Shown: piece after piece, positions 26,372 through 35,152 of the stretch
Position numbering within the stretch: position 1 is the first letter of the stretch
How the letters are laid out: each line of letters opens with the position of its first letter
NCBI RefSeq assembly: GCF_003201775.1
Contig: NZ_QJJZ01000008.1
Location: 170,425 to 234,424, forward strand
Reading direction: 5' to 3'
Length of the DNA: 64,000 nt
Source of the DNA: Arenibacter sp. ARW7G5Y1
GTDB lineage: Bacteria > Bacteroidota > Bacteroidia > Flavobacteriales > Flavobacteriaceae
Translations under genes and position numbers: made by a program
Notes under the pieces: model-generated
What the model was told of the DNA's origin: nothing
What the model saw: the letters and a program-made list of their open reading frames with translations, nothing else
Database searches by the model: none

Positions 26372-27655
26372 ATGCGGGAAGATCTTTTGCATTTTATTTG
26401 GAAGTACAAAAAACTTCAGCTGGAAAGTTTGGTAGGGTCCAAAAGCGAAAACATCCAAATATTGGAGGTAGGATCGCACAACCTACTGGCCGGCCCCGAT
26501 TTTTTTAACGCCAAGATTATAATAGATGGTCAGTTGTGGGCGGGTACGGTTGAAATGCATATTAAATCTTCCGATTGGTATGCCCACAATCACGAAATAG
26601 ATCCCCATTACCAAAATGTAATACTACATGTAGTTTGGGAGCACGATTGTGATGTTTTCAGGAGCGATAGCACTATAATTCCAACCTTGGTGCTCAAGGA
26701 TTATATATCGTTGGATATTCTAAGGGAGTACCAAAAATTGTTCTCCCGGAAAAATAGCTCCTTTATAAATTGTGGAAGTGAGATTGGCCATATTTCCGAT
26801 TTTGTTTTACAGCATTGGTTGGAGGTGCTCTTTTTTGAGCGTTTGGAAAGGAAAACCGATTTGGTTTCCCAACTTTTAATAGACTCCAACAACGATTGGG
26901 AGCGTGTATTTTTTGTATTGCTTTCCAAAAATTTTGGACTAAAAATAAATAGTGGGCCCTTTTTTGAAATTGCCAGTAGGCTACCTTACCCTGTGGTGCG
27001 CAAAATACAGGCCAATACACTGCAATTGGAAAGTTTGCTCTTCGGGTTTGCCGGATTTTTGGACAATGATATCATCGGTGATAATTATTATGATAGCTTA
27101 CAAAGGGAGTATGCTTTTCTTATGGCCAAGTTCGATTTCCTGGATCCACCATATCAAAAACCAGAGTTCTTTAAACTGCGCCCTTCCAATTTCCCGACTA
27201 TACGACTTTCCCAATTGGCCAATTTGTATGCGTTGCACCAAAACCTGTTCAGTAGGGTTGTAAATGCCAAAAGTGTTGGGGAAATCTATTCGGTTTTCAA
27301 TGTTTCTGCCAGTAAATATTGGGACAACCATTATAACTTTGGAAAAATCTCCAAGAGCAATGGCAAGAAACTAAATAGGAAGTTTGTGGATTTATTAATT
27401 GTCAATACCGTTCTTCCTATAAAATTAAGCTATGCAAAGCATATGGGAAGGGAGGTGCCCGAGGAGATATTACCTATTATTTCCAATATAGGCGCGGAAA
27501 GCAATAACGTTATTTCCAAGTTCAAGATGCTTAATTTGCAATTTCCGTCAGCCAAGGAGAGTCAGGCCGCTTTACAACTGTACAATGAGTATTGCATAAA
27601 AAATAAATGTTTGCAATGTGCTGTGGGCCATCAATTATTGAATAGAAAACCTTAA
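26372..27655 (+). CDS. DUF2851 family protein
   Basis: This 427-aa protein begins MREDLLHFIWKYKKLQL and continues with LEVGSHNLLAGPDFFNAKI and GTVEMHIKSSDWYAHNHEID, which I recognise as the DUF2851 family of Bacteroidota. The early VGSHNLLAGPDFFNAK and HVVWEHDCD segments recall a nuclease-like core, but this is not established. A cluster of cysteines occurs at the C-terminus (CIKNKCLQCAVGHQLL), suggesting metal binding. It is followed 9 bp later by the PspC gene. Confidence 0.85.
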   Translation: MREDLLHFIWKYKKLQLESLVGSKSENIQILEVGSHNLLAGPDFFNAKIIIDGQLWAGTVEMHIKSSDWYAHNHEIDPHYQNVILHVVWEHDCDVFRSDSTIIPTLVLKDYISLDILREYQKLFSRKNSSFINCGSEIGHISDFVLQHWLEVLFFERLERKTDLVSQLLIDSNNDWERVFFVLLSKNFGLKINSGPFFEIASRLPYPVVRKIQANTLQLESLLFGFAGFLDNDIIGDNYYDSLQREYAFLMAKFDFLDPPYQKPEFFKLRPSNFPTIRLSQLANLYALHQNLFSRVVNAKSVGEIYSVFNVSASKYWDNHYNFGKISKSNGKKLNRKFVDLLIVNTVLPIKLSYAKHMGREVPEEILPIISNIGAESNNVISKFKMLNLQFPSAKESQAALQLYNEYCIKNKCLQCAVGHQLLNRKP

Positions 27656-27664
27656 TTTTAAGGC

Positions 27665-27892
27665 ATGAACATTTTCTACAAAGTACTTTATTATTTTCAG
27701 AAAAGAGGATTTGAGGTTTGTAGGCGAATAGCTGAGCGTTTGGGCATACGTACCAGAGTGGTTCGTACATCCTTTATTTATCTTACTTTCGTTACCTTGG
27801 GCTTCGGCTTTGCCCTTTATTTGTTTATGGCCTTTTGGTTAAGGATAAAGGACTTGCTATACACCAAAAGAACCTCTGTTTTTGATCTTTAA
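27665..27892 (+). CDS. PspC-domain small membrane protein
   Basis: This 75-aa protein is a PspC-type domain: an amphipathic N-terminus (FEVCRRIAERLGIRTRVVRT) and a single membrane segment (SFIYLTFVTLGFGFALYLFMAFWL). PspC proteins sense envelope stress in proteobacteria; short stand-alone versions are common in Bacteroidota and their role is unclear. It is 2 bp before the K+ channel gene, so the two are probably co-translated. Confidence 0.85.
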   Translation: MNIFYKVLYYFQKRGFEVCRRIAERLGIRTRVVRTSFIYLTFVTLGFGFALYLFMAFWLRIKDLLYTKRTSVFDL

Positions 27893-27894
27893 GT

Positions 27895-28902
27895 ATGATA
27901 AGACTTTTTCGCTCCCGAATGTATTTGGCGCTGACGCTATTGGTCATGGTCTTGTTGTTCGGAGTTTTTGGATATAGGTTCCTGTCCGACTATACTTGGA
28001 TCGATGCCTTTTATATGACAATCATTACGGTAACTACCGTGGGTTTTTCAGAGGTAAGGCCTTTGGATGCCGAGGCAAAAATCTTTACCGTAATTTTAAT
28101 AGTGACCAGTGTATTTATATTTGCATTTGCAATTTCAGTAATAACCGAGTATATCCTAAGTCGAAATTCGCTTCAACTTTTAAAGAAAAAAAGGGTGAAA
28201 AATAAAATTAAGAATTTAAGTAACCACGTTATAATTTGCGGTTTTGGTCGCAATGGAAATCAGGCGGCAGAAAGGTTAAAGGCATACAATAGATCCTTTG
28301 TGGTCATAGAAAGAAATAGGGAAGTCATTGAGAAATTCGAAGAAGAGATCTTGTTTATTGAAGGTGATGCCAATGAAGATGATACTTTGGAAGAAGCTGG
28401 GATAGATAGGGCGCAATACCTTATTACTGCCCTGCCCGATGATGCAGCAAACCTCTTTGTGGTGCTCTCGGCCAGACAATTGAACAAAAAACTGTTCATT
28501 ATCAGCAGGGCTTCCCAATTAACTTCCGAAAAGAAATTGAGACTTGCGGGGGCGGACAAAGTGATTATGCCCGATAAGATAGGAGGGGATCATATGGCCT
28601 CCTTAGTAGTTATGCCCGATTTGATTACTTTCATGGATAAACTTTCAACCGAAGGCGAACATACCACCAACTTGGAAGAGGTGACCATAGAAAGTTTTAT
28701 GGATAAAATTGACAACCATTCCCTGCGCGATCTGGATTTGAGAAAGAAGACAGGTTGTACAATCATTGGTTATATAGACCCAAATGGCAATTATATTATT
28801 AACCCAGAGGCCGATATAAAATTGCAGCCGCAGGGGAAGGTCATAGTTTTGGGCAGGCCCGAACAGATAAAAAAATTAAATGAGATGTTCCATATAGATT
28901 AA
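27895..28902 (+). CDS. Potassium channel protein with RCK (TrkA-N) domain
   Basis: This 335-aa protein is a two-helix potassium channel joined to a cytoplasmic regulator. TM1 is at about residues 10-28, the pore loop has TVTTVGF (48-51 is TVGF, the GYG-type filter) and TM2 at about 63-85. An RCK N-domain follows (HVIICGFGRNGNQAAERL, a Rossmann NAD-binding pattern) and a TrkA-C domain at about 255-335. It should gate K+ flow across the inner membrane in response to ligand or nucleotide. The filter has F where GYG has Y, which is usual in bacterial channels. Confidence 0.92.
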   Translation: MIRLFRSRMYLALTLLVMVLLFGVFGYRFLSDYTWIDAFYMTIITVTTVGFSEVRPLDAEAKIFTVILIVTSVFIFAFAISVITEYILSRNSLQLLKKKRVKNKIKNLSNHVIICGFGRNGNQAAERLKAYNRSFVVIERNREVIEKFEEEILFIEGDANEDDTLEEAGIDRAQYLITALPDDAANLFVVLSARQLNKKLFIISRASQLTSEKKLRLAGADKVIMPDKIGGDHMASLVVMPDLITFMDKLSTEGEHTTNLEEVTIESFMDKIDNHSLRDLDLRKKTGCTIIGYIDPNGNYIINPEADIKLQPQGKVIVLGRPEQIKKLNEMFHID

Positions 28903-28915
28903 GTTATTAAACAAT

Positions 28916-28923
28916 TATATTTG
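28916..28923 (+). promoter_or_regulatory. Candidate -7 element of the symporter gene
   Basis: TATATTTG is an exact TAnnTTTG, 77 nt before the ATG at 29001. No TTG is found at the -33 position, so the assignment is moderate. Confidence 0.4.
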
Positions 28924-29000
28924 ATTCCGAGCATTATTTTTAGGATATTGCCGGGATATTTGAAGCTAAACCAACTAAAATTAATCTTTTCAAGCTACTT

Positions 29001-31067
29001 ATGAAGAAATATATATCTTCCATTTTTTTACTGTTTTCATTTGTGTTATTTTCACAAGAACTGGTTGTAAAGGAATCTATTTACAATCCTTCCAAGAACA
29101 TCAATGACGGTGTTATAAAGCTGGAGGTTGACGGAGGTACCCCTCCTTATCAGTATAAATGGAGTAATCAAAATACGGCATTGACTTCCAATCAGGCCAC
29201 TAATTTGGTGGAAGGCCTTGCCTATACGGTTACCGTTACCGATGCAAAAGGGGTACAGGTTACTAAGGAGTTCAAGGTGCCGGCCGAAGCCATTACCGAA
29301 TTTTTTAATGGGGTAATGACACCTGCCGTTAGTGCTTTGGGCTCTGTTCTTTTCTGGGACCCTTTTGCTGCCATCGGCATTTATGATCCTGTGGTATATG
29401 CCGATGTGAAACGTATTGGAATTCCAGGTTGGTCTCCAGAGTTGAAGGATAAATTTATTTTAAAGCAGTGGTTGAAGCCGGAAGGACAAAAAGTAAAAAA
29501 GGGGGATGATATTGCAATTATTTCCAAAAGTAATGGAACTACCGAAACAATAACCTCTCCCGTCAACGGAGTATTAAAGCATTTGGCCAAGGAGGGAGGA
29601 GTAATATACAATTCCGAGAACCTGGAGCACGTAATAGAGCAAGGGGCACATTTTTTGGCAGAGGTCAAATATGATGAACCAATAGTTATAACCCATCCAA
29701 ATGGGGATCCACAGCAAAAGGCAATACCGTTTATTGTGATTTGGTTGGTTATTGGGGCTGTTTTTTTTACACTTAGAATGGGCTTTATCAATATAAGGGG
29801 CTTTAGGCATTCCATTGATTTGGCCAAGGGTAAATACGACGATCCGGATGCCCCAGGCCAGGTTACCCATTTTCAAGCGTTGGCAACTGCCGTTTCGGGT
29901 ACGGTCGGACTTGGGAATATTGCCGGGGTAGGTGTGGCCGTTTCTTTGGGAGGCGCTGGTGCAACGTTTTGGATGATTGTATGTGGCTTGCTTGGGATGT
30001 CTTCCAAATTTGTGGAGTGTACTTTGGGGGTTAAGTACCGTAATATACTTCCGGACGGCCGGGTTTTTGGAGGTCCGATGAACTATTTGCGCTATGGCCT
30101 TGAGAAAAGGAATTTAAAGGGGGTTGGAAAAGTGCTGGCCGGTCTATTTGCGGTTTTGGCAGTGGGAGCTTCTTTTGGTGGTGGAAATATGTTCCAGGCC
30201 AATCAATCCTTTGAACAACTTTCCGGACAGTTTCCTGCTTTACAGGGCAATGGGTTTTATTTTGGAATAATTACAGCAATTTTGGTTGGTGTGGTAATAA
30301 TTGGTGGAATAAATAGTATAGCCAATGTAACCGGGAGGGTAGTTCCTATCATGGCCTCCATTTATATTCTGGCCGCCCTTACGGTAATCATAATCAATAT
30401 TCAAAATATAGGACCAGCCTTTGCGGCCATTGTGGAAGGTGCTTTTAGTCCCAGTGCGCTTAAAGGGGGGGTTATTGGAGTTTTGATCGTTGGCTTTCAG
30501 CGGGCGGCGTTCTCCAATGAAGCCGGAGTTGGTTCAGCGGCAATTGCACATAGTACGGCAAAGACTAACCATCCGCCCTCTGAAGGTTTTGTAGCCCTCT
30601 TGGAACCCTTTATAGATACGGTTGTGGTATGTACATTGACTGCCTTGGTTTTGATCTTTACAGGGATGCATGAAGTAGAGGGAATGGCAGGAGCCCAATT
30701 AACTTCGGATGCCTTTGGAAGTGTGCTTTCTTGGTTTCCATATGTTTTGGCCTTAGCAGTGTTCCTGTTTGCTTTTTCAACCATGATTTCTTGGTCATAC
30801 TATGGGATGCGGGCTTGGACCTACCTTTTTGGGAAAAGTAAAAAAGTGGAATTTGTATATAAGATGTTATTCCTAGTATTTGTGGTGGTTGGTGCATCGG
30901 TGAGCTTGGGAGCGGTATTGGATTTTTCGGATATGATGATTTTGGCCATGTCCTTCCCGAATATTATTGGACTTTATCTGATGTCCGGTGAGGTGAAAAA
31001 GGATCTTGATGATTATTTGATAAAACTTAAGGCAAATCTGCTTTACAAAAAAAAGGGGAAGGCATAA
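29001..31067 (+). CDS. Alanine:cation symporter with SprB-like and barrel-sandwich domains
   Basis: This 688-aa protein is an AGCS-family sodium/alanine symporter with an unusual front half. A signal peptide ([19 protein letters not shown]) precedes a SprB-type beta domain (about residues 22-93, [19 protein letters not shown]). A helical segment at 97-130 is followed by a barrel-sandwich (biotinyl/lipoyl-like) domain at about 150-225 ([37 protein letters not shown]). The transporter then begins with TM at 241-262 and the signature [19 protein letters not shown] near 296-314. The lipoyl lysine position is Gly/Thr, so no cofactor is expected. Function in amino acid uptake is family knowledge; the role of the front domains is unknown. 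Confidence 0.88.
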   Translation: MKKYISSIFLLFSFVLFSQELVVKESIYNPSKNINDGVIKLEVDGGTPPYQYKWSNQNTALTSNQATNLVEGLAYTVTVTDAKGVQVTKEFKVPAEAITEFFNGVMTPAVSALGSVLFWDPFAAIGIYDPVVYADVKRIGIPGWSPELKDKFILKQWLKPEGQKVKKGDDIAIISKSNGTTETITSPVNGVLKHLAKEGGVIYNSENLEHVIEQGAHFLAEVKYDEPIVITHPNGDPQQKAIPFIVIWLVIGAVFFTLRMGFINIRGFRHSIDLAKGKYDDPDAPGQVTHFQALATAVSGTVGLGNIAGVGVAVSLGGAGATFWMIVCGLLGMSSKFVECTLGVKYRNILPDGRVFGGPMNYLRYGLEKRNLKGVGKVLAGLFAVLAVGASFGGGNMFQANQSFEQLSGQFPALQGNGFYFGIITAILVGVVIIGGINSIANVTGRVVPIMASIYILAALTVIIINIQNIGPAFAAIVEGAFSPSALKGGVIGVLIVGFQRAAFSNEAGVGSAAIAHSTAKTNHPPSEGFVALLEPFIDTVVVCTLTALVLIFTGMHEVEGMAGAQLTSDAFGSVLSWFPYVLALAVFLFAFSTMISWSYYGMRAWTYLFGKSKKVEFVYKMLFLVFVVVGASVSLGAVLDFSDMMILAMSFPNIIGLYLMSGEVKKDLDDYLIKLKANLLYKKKGKA

Positions 31068-31377
31068 TTAAATACTTAGGATAATAAATACAAATCCCAC
31101 CTTAAATTCCATCATAGGGAATAAGGTGGGATTTTTTAATTATTGATACCGTCGGAGGAACATTGCCCAAGATTTGGCTGGAGATTGAGGTTGTGCCAAC
31201 TTTTTAAATCTATTACATTTTTACTATATTTAGGTTATAACCAACCTGGATTCGGGGTGGGTGGCATTTTGAACTTAGCCGCTTTTGCAGCGATGCTTTT
31301 TATATAGGGATTTGTAATCCCCCCTATAGCATTATCCAAGAAATGTTAAAGTATTTTTAGGACAAAAAGTTTGAGTC
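31068..31377. other. Intergenic region between the symporter and HhH genes
   Basis: This 310-bp spacer holds the symporter terminator at 31092-31137. A second inverted repeat, GGGATT-TGT-AATCCC at 31307-31321 with flanking TATA arms, lies 50 bp before the HhH gene start. No TAnnTTTG promoter box is recognisable, so how the HhH gene is transcribed is unclear. Confidence 0.5.
31092..31137 (+). terminator. Terminator of the alanine symporter gene
   Basis: AAATCCCACCTTA and TAAGGTGGGATTT are perfect 13-bp arms around a 17-base loop, followed by a T run. This is a strong intrinsic terminator 25 bp after the stop codon. Confidence 0.85.
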
Positions 31378-32289
31378 GTGAACAGAGAATCGTTAAAATC
31401 CCATTTTAGGTTCAATAAGCAGGAACGAAACGGGATTTTCTTCTTACTGTTTCTCATCGTTATGTTCCAAATAGTGTATTTTATTTTTAAATGGTATCCT
31501 ATAACTGAAAATACCAATTCCTTATTGGTCGATGAGGAATACCAAGCTAAAATAGAGGAGCTGAAATGTCATAGCCAAACGGAGGATTCTATCAGTCATT
31601 ATCCATTTAATCCCAATTTTATAACAGATTACAAGGGTTACATTTTAGGGATGTCTACAGAGGAAATAGATCGGCTTCATGCTTTTAGGGCTGGGAACCA
31701 ATTTGTTAATTCTGGAGAGGAGTTTCAAAAGGTAACATTGATATCGGATTCCCTTTTGGAGAGTTTGCAGCCTTATTTTAAGTTTCCGGAATGGACGGAT
31801 AAAAGAAGAGTGGGGTTGGTGGTTGGTAATAGTTCTTCTTCCCCTGGAAATTGGGGATCCAGTTCGGGCCCTGAACGCTTTAAGAATGTAAAGGTCAAAG
31901 ATCTTAATACTGCTACGGCGGAAGAATTAAGGATTATTAATGGAATAGGGGAGAAGTTGTCCCGGCGCATTGTAAAATTTAGGGACCTCCTGGGTGGTTT
32001 TTTGTCCGAGGAGCAGTTAGGACATGTCTATGGTCTGAAGCCGAAGGTGACTGCGAGGATTTTGGAGCACTTCAAGATTTTGCAAAGGCCGCAAATTACA
32101 AAAATCAATATCAATCAAGCGTCCCCAAGGGATATCTCCAAACTTGTTTATATAAAATATGAAGTGGCAGCACGTATGGTGGCTTTTAGGGAGGCGAACG
32201 GTGGTATAGCTTCATTTGATGAATTAATGGAAATCGAAGATTTTCCTTCGGAAAAATTAGATATAATTAAGTTATATTTGCAATTATAA
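31378..32289 (+). CDS. Membrane-anchored helix-hairpin-helix protein
   Basis: This 303-aa protein starts with GTG (MNRESLKSHFRF). One transmembrane segment lies at about residues 18-38 (NGIFFLLFLIVMFQIVYFIF). The C-terminal half has ComEA-like HhH repeats: KDLNTATAEELRIINGIGEKLSRRIVKF (about 178-205) and ININQASPRDISKLVYIKYEVAARMVAF (about 244-271). HhH motifs bind DNA backbone non-specifically. The topology would place the HhH part in the periplasm if the N-terminus is cytoplasmic, as in DNA-uptake protein ComEA, but I cannot assign a competence role here. It is followed 15 bp later by an acyl-CoA dehydrogenase. Confidence 0.8.
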   Translation: MNRESLKSHFRFNKQERNGIFFLLFLIVMFQIVYFIFKWYPITENTNSLLVDEEYQAKIEELKCHSQTEDSISHYPFNPNFITDYKGYILGMSTEEIDRLHAFRAGNQFVNSGEEFQKVTLISDSLLESLQPYFKFPEWTDKRRVGLVVGNSSSSPGNWGSSSGPERFKNVKVKDLNTATAEELRIINGIGEKLSRRIVKFRDLLGGFLSEEQLGHVYGLKPKVTARILEHFKILQRPQITKININQASPRDISKLVYIKYEVAARMVAFREANGGIASFDELMEIEDFPSEKLDIIKLYLQL

Positions 32290-32304
32290 AAAAAATTGCT
32301 AATA

Positions 32305-33468
32305 ATGGTAATCGATACCCCTACTACAATGAGTTTTGACTACTCTGAAACTCAACAAATGGTAGCTGCCTCAGCCAGGGAGTTTGCTGAACAATATATT
32401 AGGCCCTATGTAATGGAATGGGACGAGGCCCAAACCTTTCCCGTTGAGGTTTTTAAGAAAGCTGGGGAGATGGGTTTTATGGGGGTTTTGGTTCCTGTGG
32501 AGCTAGGAGGGTCAGGCCTGGGTTATCACGAATATGTAGCTATTATTGAAGAGATTTCCAAAGTGGATCCTTCCATAGGATTATCACTGGCGGCACATAA
32601 TTCATTATGTACCAATCATATCCTAAGTTTTGGGAATGAGGTTCAAAAGAAAAAATGGATTCCAAGATTGGCTACCGCAGAATGGATCGGGGCTTGGGGC
32701 CTTACGGAACACAATACCGGTTCCGATGCAGGAGGTATGAGTACCACAGCGGTCAAGGATGGGGACTTTTGGGTTTTGAACGGAGCCAAAAATTTTATTA
32801 CCCATGGCAAGAGTGGGGATATTGCGGTTGTGGTGGCAAGAACCGGAGAAAAAGGGGATAGCCATGGTATGACTGCCTTTGTAGTGGAAAAGGGTACACC
32901 TGGCTTTAGCAGTGGAAAGAAGGAGAACAAACTGGGAATGAGGGCCAGTGAAACGGCCGAATTGGTATTTGATAAGTGCAAAATTCCGGACGCAAATAGA
33001 TTGGGGGGAATCGGAGAAGGATTTGTTCAGTCTATGAAGATCTTGGACGGTGGAAGAATTTCCATTGGGGCTTTGTCCCTGGGAATTTCCAAAGGAGCTT
33101 ATCAGGCGGCTTTAAAATACTCGAAGGAGAGGGTGCAGTTTGGTAAGCCTATTAGCCAATTTCAAGGTATTTCCTTTAAATTAGCGGATATGGCCACCGA
33201 AATCGAAGCTTCGGAATTACTTTTGCACAAGGCTGCATTTCTTAAAAATGAAGGGCGTAATGTTACCAAATTGGGAGCTATGGCCAAAATGTATGCTTCG
33301 GAAGTATGTGTAAAAGTAGCAAATGAGGCAGTGCAAATACACGGTGGATATGGGTTTACCAAAGATTTTCCCGTGGAAAAATTCTATAGGGATTCCAAGT
33401 TGTGTACTATTGGGGAAGGTACTACCGAGATACAGAAAGTGGTTATTGCCAGAAAAATTTTAAAATAA
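32305..33468 (+). CDS. Acyl-CoA dehydrogenase
   Basis: This FAD enzyme of about 387 residues catalyses the first oxidation step of beta-oxidation or branched amino acid catabolism. Visible motifs are GAWGLTEHNTGSDAGGMSTT and FITHGKSGD in the central beta domain, and YSKERVQFGKPISQFQGISF and QIHGGYGFTKDFPVEKFYRD in the C-terminal helices. I use the ATG at 32305 (MVIDTPTTMSFDYSE); an in-frame TTG three codons earlier is unlikely, and the ATG of MSFDYSE is also possible. Chain-length specificity is not readable. Confidence 0.94.
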   Translation: MVIDTPTTMSFDYSETQQMVAASAREFAEQYIRPYVMEWDEAQTFPVEVFKKAGEMGFMGVLVPVELGGSGLGYHEYVAIIEEISKVDPSIGLSLAAHNSLCTNHILSFGNEVQKKKWIPRLATAEWIGAWGLTEHNTGSDAGGMSTTAVKDGDFWVLNGAKNFITHGKSGDIAVVVARTGEKGDSHGMTAFVVEKGTPGFSSGKKENKLGMRASETAELVFDKCKIPDANRLGGIGEGFVQSMKILDGGRISIGALSLGISKGAYQAALKYSKERVQFGKPISQFQGISFKLADMATEIEASELLLHKAAFLKNEGRNVTKLGAMAKMYASEVCVKVANEAVQIHGGYGFTKDFPVEKFYRDSKLCTIGEGTTEIQKVVIARKILK

Positions 33469-33471
33469 ATA

Positions 33472-33501
33472 TTTGTAATTCATTTTTAAGGTATATATTT
33501 G
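33472..33501 (+). promoter_or_regulatory. Promoter of rpsU
   Basis: TTTG (33472-33475), 18 bp and TATATTTG (33494-33501) form a consensus Bacteroidota promoter. It starts 4 bp after the acyl-CoA dehydrogenase stop codon and gives a leader of roughly 30 nt that contains the strong Shine-Dalgarno sequence. Confidence 0.7.
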
Positions 33502-33521
33502 CAGCCTTAATCACAAAAGAG

Positions 33522-33528
33522 AGGAGGT
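33522..33528 (+). promoter_or_regulatory. Strong Shine-Dalgarno sequence of rpsU
   Basis: AGGAGGT lies 8 nt before the rpsU ATG and is complementary to the 16S rRNA 3' end core CCUCC. Other genes in this window, including tuf, rpoB and hpf, have only A/T-rich sequence at this place. Bacteroidota ribosomes hide the anti-SD with help from bS21, the product of this gene, so a strong SD here is a sign of autoregulation. Confidence 0.8.
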
Positions 33529-33536
33529 TATTGCCC

Positions 33537-33731
33537 ATGTTAATAATACCAATAAAAGAAGGAGAAAACATCGATAGAGCTTTAAAGCGTTTTAAGCGTA
33601 AGTTCGACAAGACAGGTACAATGCGACAGTTGAGAAAACGTCAGCAGTTTACTAAGCCATCTGTAGAGAACAGAGCGAAGATTCAGAAAGCTCAATATAT
33701 TCAAGGTCTAAGGGATAAAGAGGAAATCTAG
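33537..33731 (+). CDS. rpsU: 30S ribosomal protein bS21
   Basis: This 64-aa basic protein (MLIIPIKEGENIDRALKRFK onward) is bS21, which binds near the platform of the small subunit where the 16S rRNA 3' end lies. In Bacteroidota it helps to sequester the anti-Shine-Dalgarno sequence. The true start is the ATG at 33537, behind an exceptionally strong Shine-Dalgarno; an upstream in-frame extension from 33402 belongs to the end of the preceding gene. A terminator follows. Confidence 0.95.
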   Translation: MLIIPIKEGENIDRALKRFKRKFDKTGTMRQLRKRQQFTKPSVENRAKIQKAQYIQGLRDKEEI

Positions 33732-33756
33732 TTCCACTTGAATTTATAATAGTTTA

Positions 33757-33789
33757 AAAAGTTCCACTTTTAGTGGGACTTTTTTTTTG
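33757..33789 (+). terminator. Terminator of rpsU
   Basis: AAGTTCCAC and GTGGGACTT (one G-U pair) form a hairpin with a five-base loop followed by a run of T, 26 bp after the rpsU stop codon. It separates rpsU from the Xer gene. Confidence 0.8.
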
Positions 33790-33818
33790 TGCCGTACTAT
33801 ATTGGATGTATATCTTCG

Positions 33819-33826
33819 TAACTTTG
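33819..33826 (+). promoter_or_regulatory. Candidate -7 element of the Xer gene, possibly leaderless
   Basis: TAACTTTG fits TAnnTTTG exactly and ends 4 nt before the ATG. A TTG 14 bp upstream is too close for a good -33 box. Transcription from it would start at the start codon. Confidence 0.4.
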
Positions 33827-33830
33827 GGTT

Positions 33831-34721
33831 ATGTCCTTAGAATCATTTATTTCTTATTTGGGGTTGGAGAAGAACTATTCTCCCCATACAACAAAAGCAT
33901 ATCGGAACGATATACTGGAATTTCAAGATTTTTGCAGGCAGCAGTTTGGCATTGAGGATATAGCGCAGATATCCTACAACCTGATCAGGAGCTGGATAGT
34001 TTCCTTGGTGGAATCAGGGGTGTCCAATAGATCCGTAAATCGCAAAATAGCGTCCTTAAAGGCTTATTATAAGTATCTTTTGGGGGCTGGTGTATTGACG
34101 GTTAACCCCTTGGCAAAACACAAAGCACTTAAGACTTCAAAGAAAATTGAGATTCCATTTTCGGAAACTGAGATGGATGATGTTCTTTCCCAAATTCCCT
34201 TCGAAGATAATTTTGAGGGCAAGCGCGATAAGTTGATAATCGAATTGCTGTATACCACTGGGATAAGACGTGCTGAATTGATAGGGCTTAAGGTTGGGGA
34301 TGTGGATTATGGGGCCATGACAATAAAGGTATTGGGGAAGCGAAATAAGGAAAGGATCATTCCACTACTAGAGGCGACCAAGGAATTGTTTTTGGAATAT
34401 AATCTCGAGCGGAGCGCGTTGGAAGCAATTAAGGATAAGGCCTATATTCTTCTCTCTGCCAAAGGCAATAAAATGTATGAAACCCTTGTTTATAGAATTA
34501 TAAATAAGTACTTTAGTTTAGTGTCGGCCAAGGTAAAAAAGAGTCCGCATATTTTAAGACATACCTTTGCCACCCATTTGCTAAATAAGGGCGCGGATTT
34601 AAATTCTGTAAAAGAGTTATTGGGGCATTCGAGTTTGGCATCAACACAGGTTTATACGCACAACAGTATTGCGGAATTAAAGAAGGTGCACTTGGCGGCT
34701 CATCCTAGAAGTAAGAAATAG
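33831..34721 (+). CDS. Tyrosine recombinase of the XerC/XerD type
   Basis: This 296-aa site-specific recombinase has a SAM-like N-terminal domain (ISYLGLEKNYSPHTTKAYRN) and the catalytic domain with the full tyrosine-recombinase set: R146 in TGIRRAELIGL, H240 and R243 in HILRHTFATHLL, H266 in LLGHSSLASTQ and the nucleophile Y275. XerC and XerD resolve chromosome dimers at dif. The gene sits alone in a housekeeping context, not beside integrase-type cargo, so it is a chromosomal Xer protein; which of the pair is not decided. Confidence 0.9.
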   Translation: MSLESFISYLGLEKNYSPHTTKAYRNDILEFQDFCRQQFGIEDIAQISYNLIRSWIVSLVESGVSNRSVNRKIASLKAYYKYLLGAGVLTVNPLAKHKALKTSKKIEIPFSETEMDDVLSQIPFEDNFEGKRDKLIIELLYTTGIRRAELIGLKVGDVDYGAMTIKVLGKRNKERIIPLLEATKELFLEYNLERSALEAIKDKAYILLSAKGNKMYETLVYRIINKYFSLVSAKVKKSPHILRHTFATHLLNKGADLNSVKELLGHSSLASTQVYTHNSIAELKKVHLAAHPRSKK

Positions 34722-34770
34722 TGCGGTCTTTAGCTAAATTTATTGTTTAACTCTATTAAAACTTCATTCT

Positions 34771-35073
34771 ATGAAAGTAAATGCACAATCGGTTAATTTC
34801 ACTGCAGACGGAAAGCTAATTGACTTTATTCAGGCAAGGTTAAATAAAATGGAACTGTTTTATGACAAGGTAATTAGTTCCGATGTATACCTAAAGGTCG
34901 AGAACACAAGTGCAAAGGAGAATAAAATTGTGGAAATCAAGGTGTTGGTCCCCAAAGATAAGTTTGTGGTTAAAAAGCAATGTAAGTCCTTTGAAGAGGC
35001 CGTGGACACGGCATGTAGTTCCTTGGAAAGGAAGTTGGTAAAGCGAAAAGAAAAAATAAGATTAAATGCATAA
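34771..35073 (+). CDS. hpf: Ribosome hibernation-promoting factor (short HPF)
   Basis: This 100-aa protein (MKVNAQSVNFTADGKLIDFI onward) is the short HPF/RaiA type that binds the 30S decoding centre and slows translation or dimerises ribosomes in stationary phase. The fold features beta strands VNFTA and VYLKVEN, helix DFIQARLNKME and the basic tail SLERKLVKRKEKI. It lies directly upstream of the tRNA operon and downstream of the Xer gene. Confidence 0.93.
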   Translation: MKVNAQSVNFTADGKLIDFIQARLNKMELFYDKVISSDVYLKVENTSAKENKIVEIKVLVPKDKFVVKKQCKSFEEAVDTACSSLERKLVKRKEKIRLNA

Positions 35074-35092
35074 AAAAATTATCAAAAAATGT

Positions 35093-35122
35093 TTTGATTA
35101 AATAAATAAATATCTACATTTG
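35093..35122 (+). promoter_or_regulatory. Promoter of the tRNA-tuf operon
   Basis: TTTG (35093-35096), 18 bp and TACATTTG (35115-35122) match the Bacteroidota promoter. It precedes tRNA-Thr and is the only good promoter before tuf. Confidence 0.8.
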
Positions 35123-35124
35123 CA

Positions 35125-35152
35125 GTCCGTTAGAAATAGCGGACTTTTTTTT
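35125..35152 (+). terminator. Terminator-like hairpin at the start of the tRNA transcript
   Basis: GTCCGTT and AGCGGAC (one G-U pair) surround a six-base loop and are followed by eight T residues. It starts only 2 bp after the -7 box, so it would be the first thing transcribed. It has the form of an intrinsic terminator but sits at the 5' end of an RNA that must be highly expressed, so it may instead be an attenuation or processing element. Confidence 0.65.

Noticed and set aside
29450..29690. Lipoylated or biotinylated domain in the alanine symporter
   Set aside because: The barrel-sandwich shape is visible, but the position of the modifiable lysine is Gly/Thr and no EAMKM or DKA motif occurs.
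33402..33536. 45-codon upstream extension of rpsU
   Set aside because: The extension overlaps the end of the acyl-CoA dehydrogenase gene and lies before the promoter and Shine-Dalgarno of rpsU.
33831..34721. Mobile-element integrase
   Set aside because: The recombinase stands among housekeeping genes with no attachment-site repeats or cargo, so a chromosomal Xer role is more likely.
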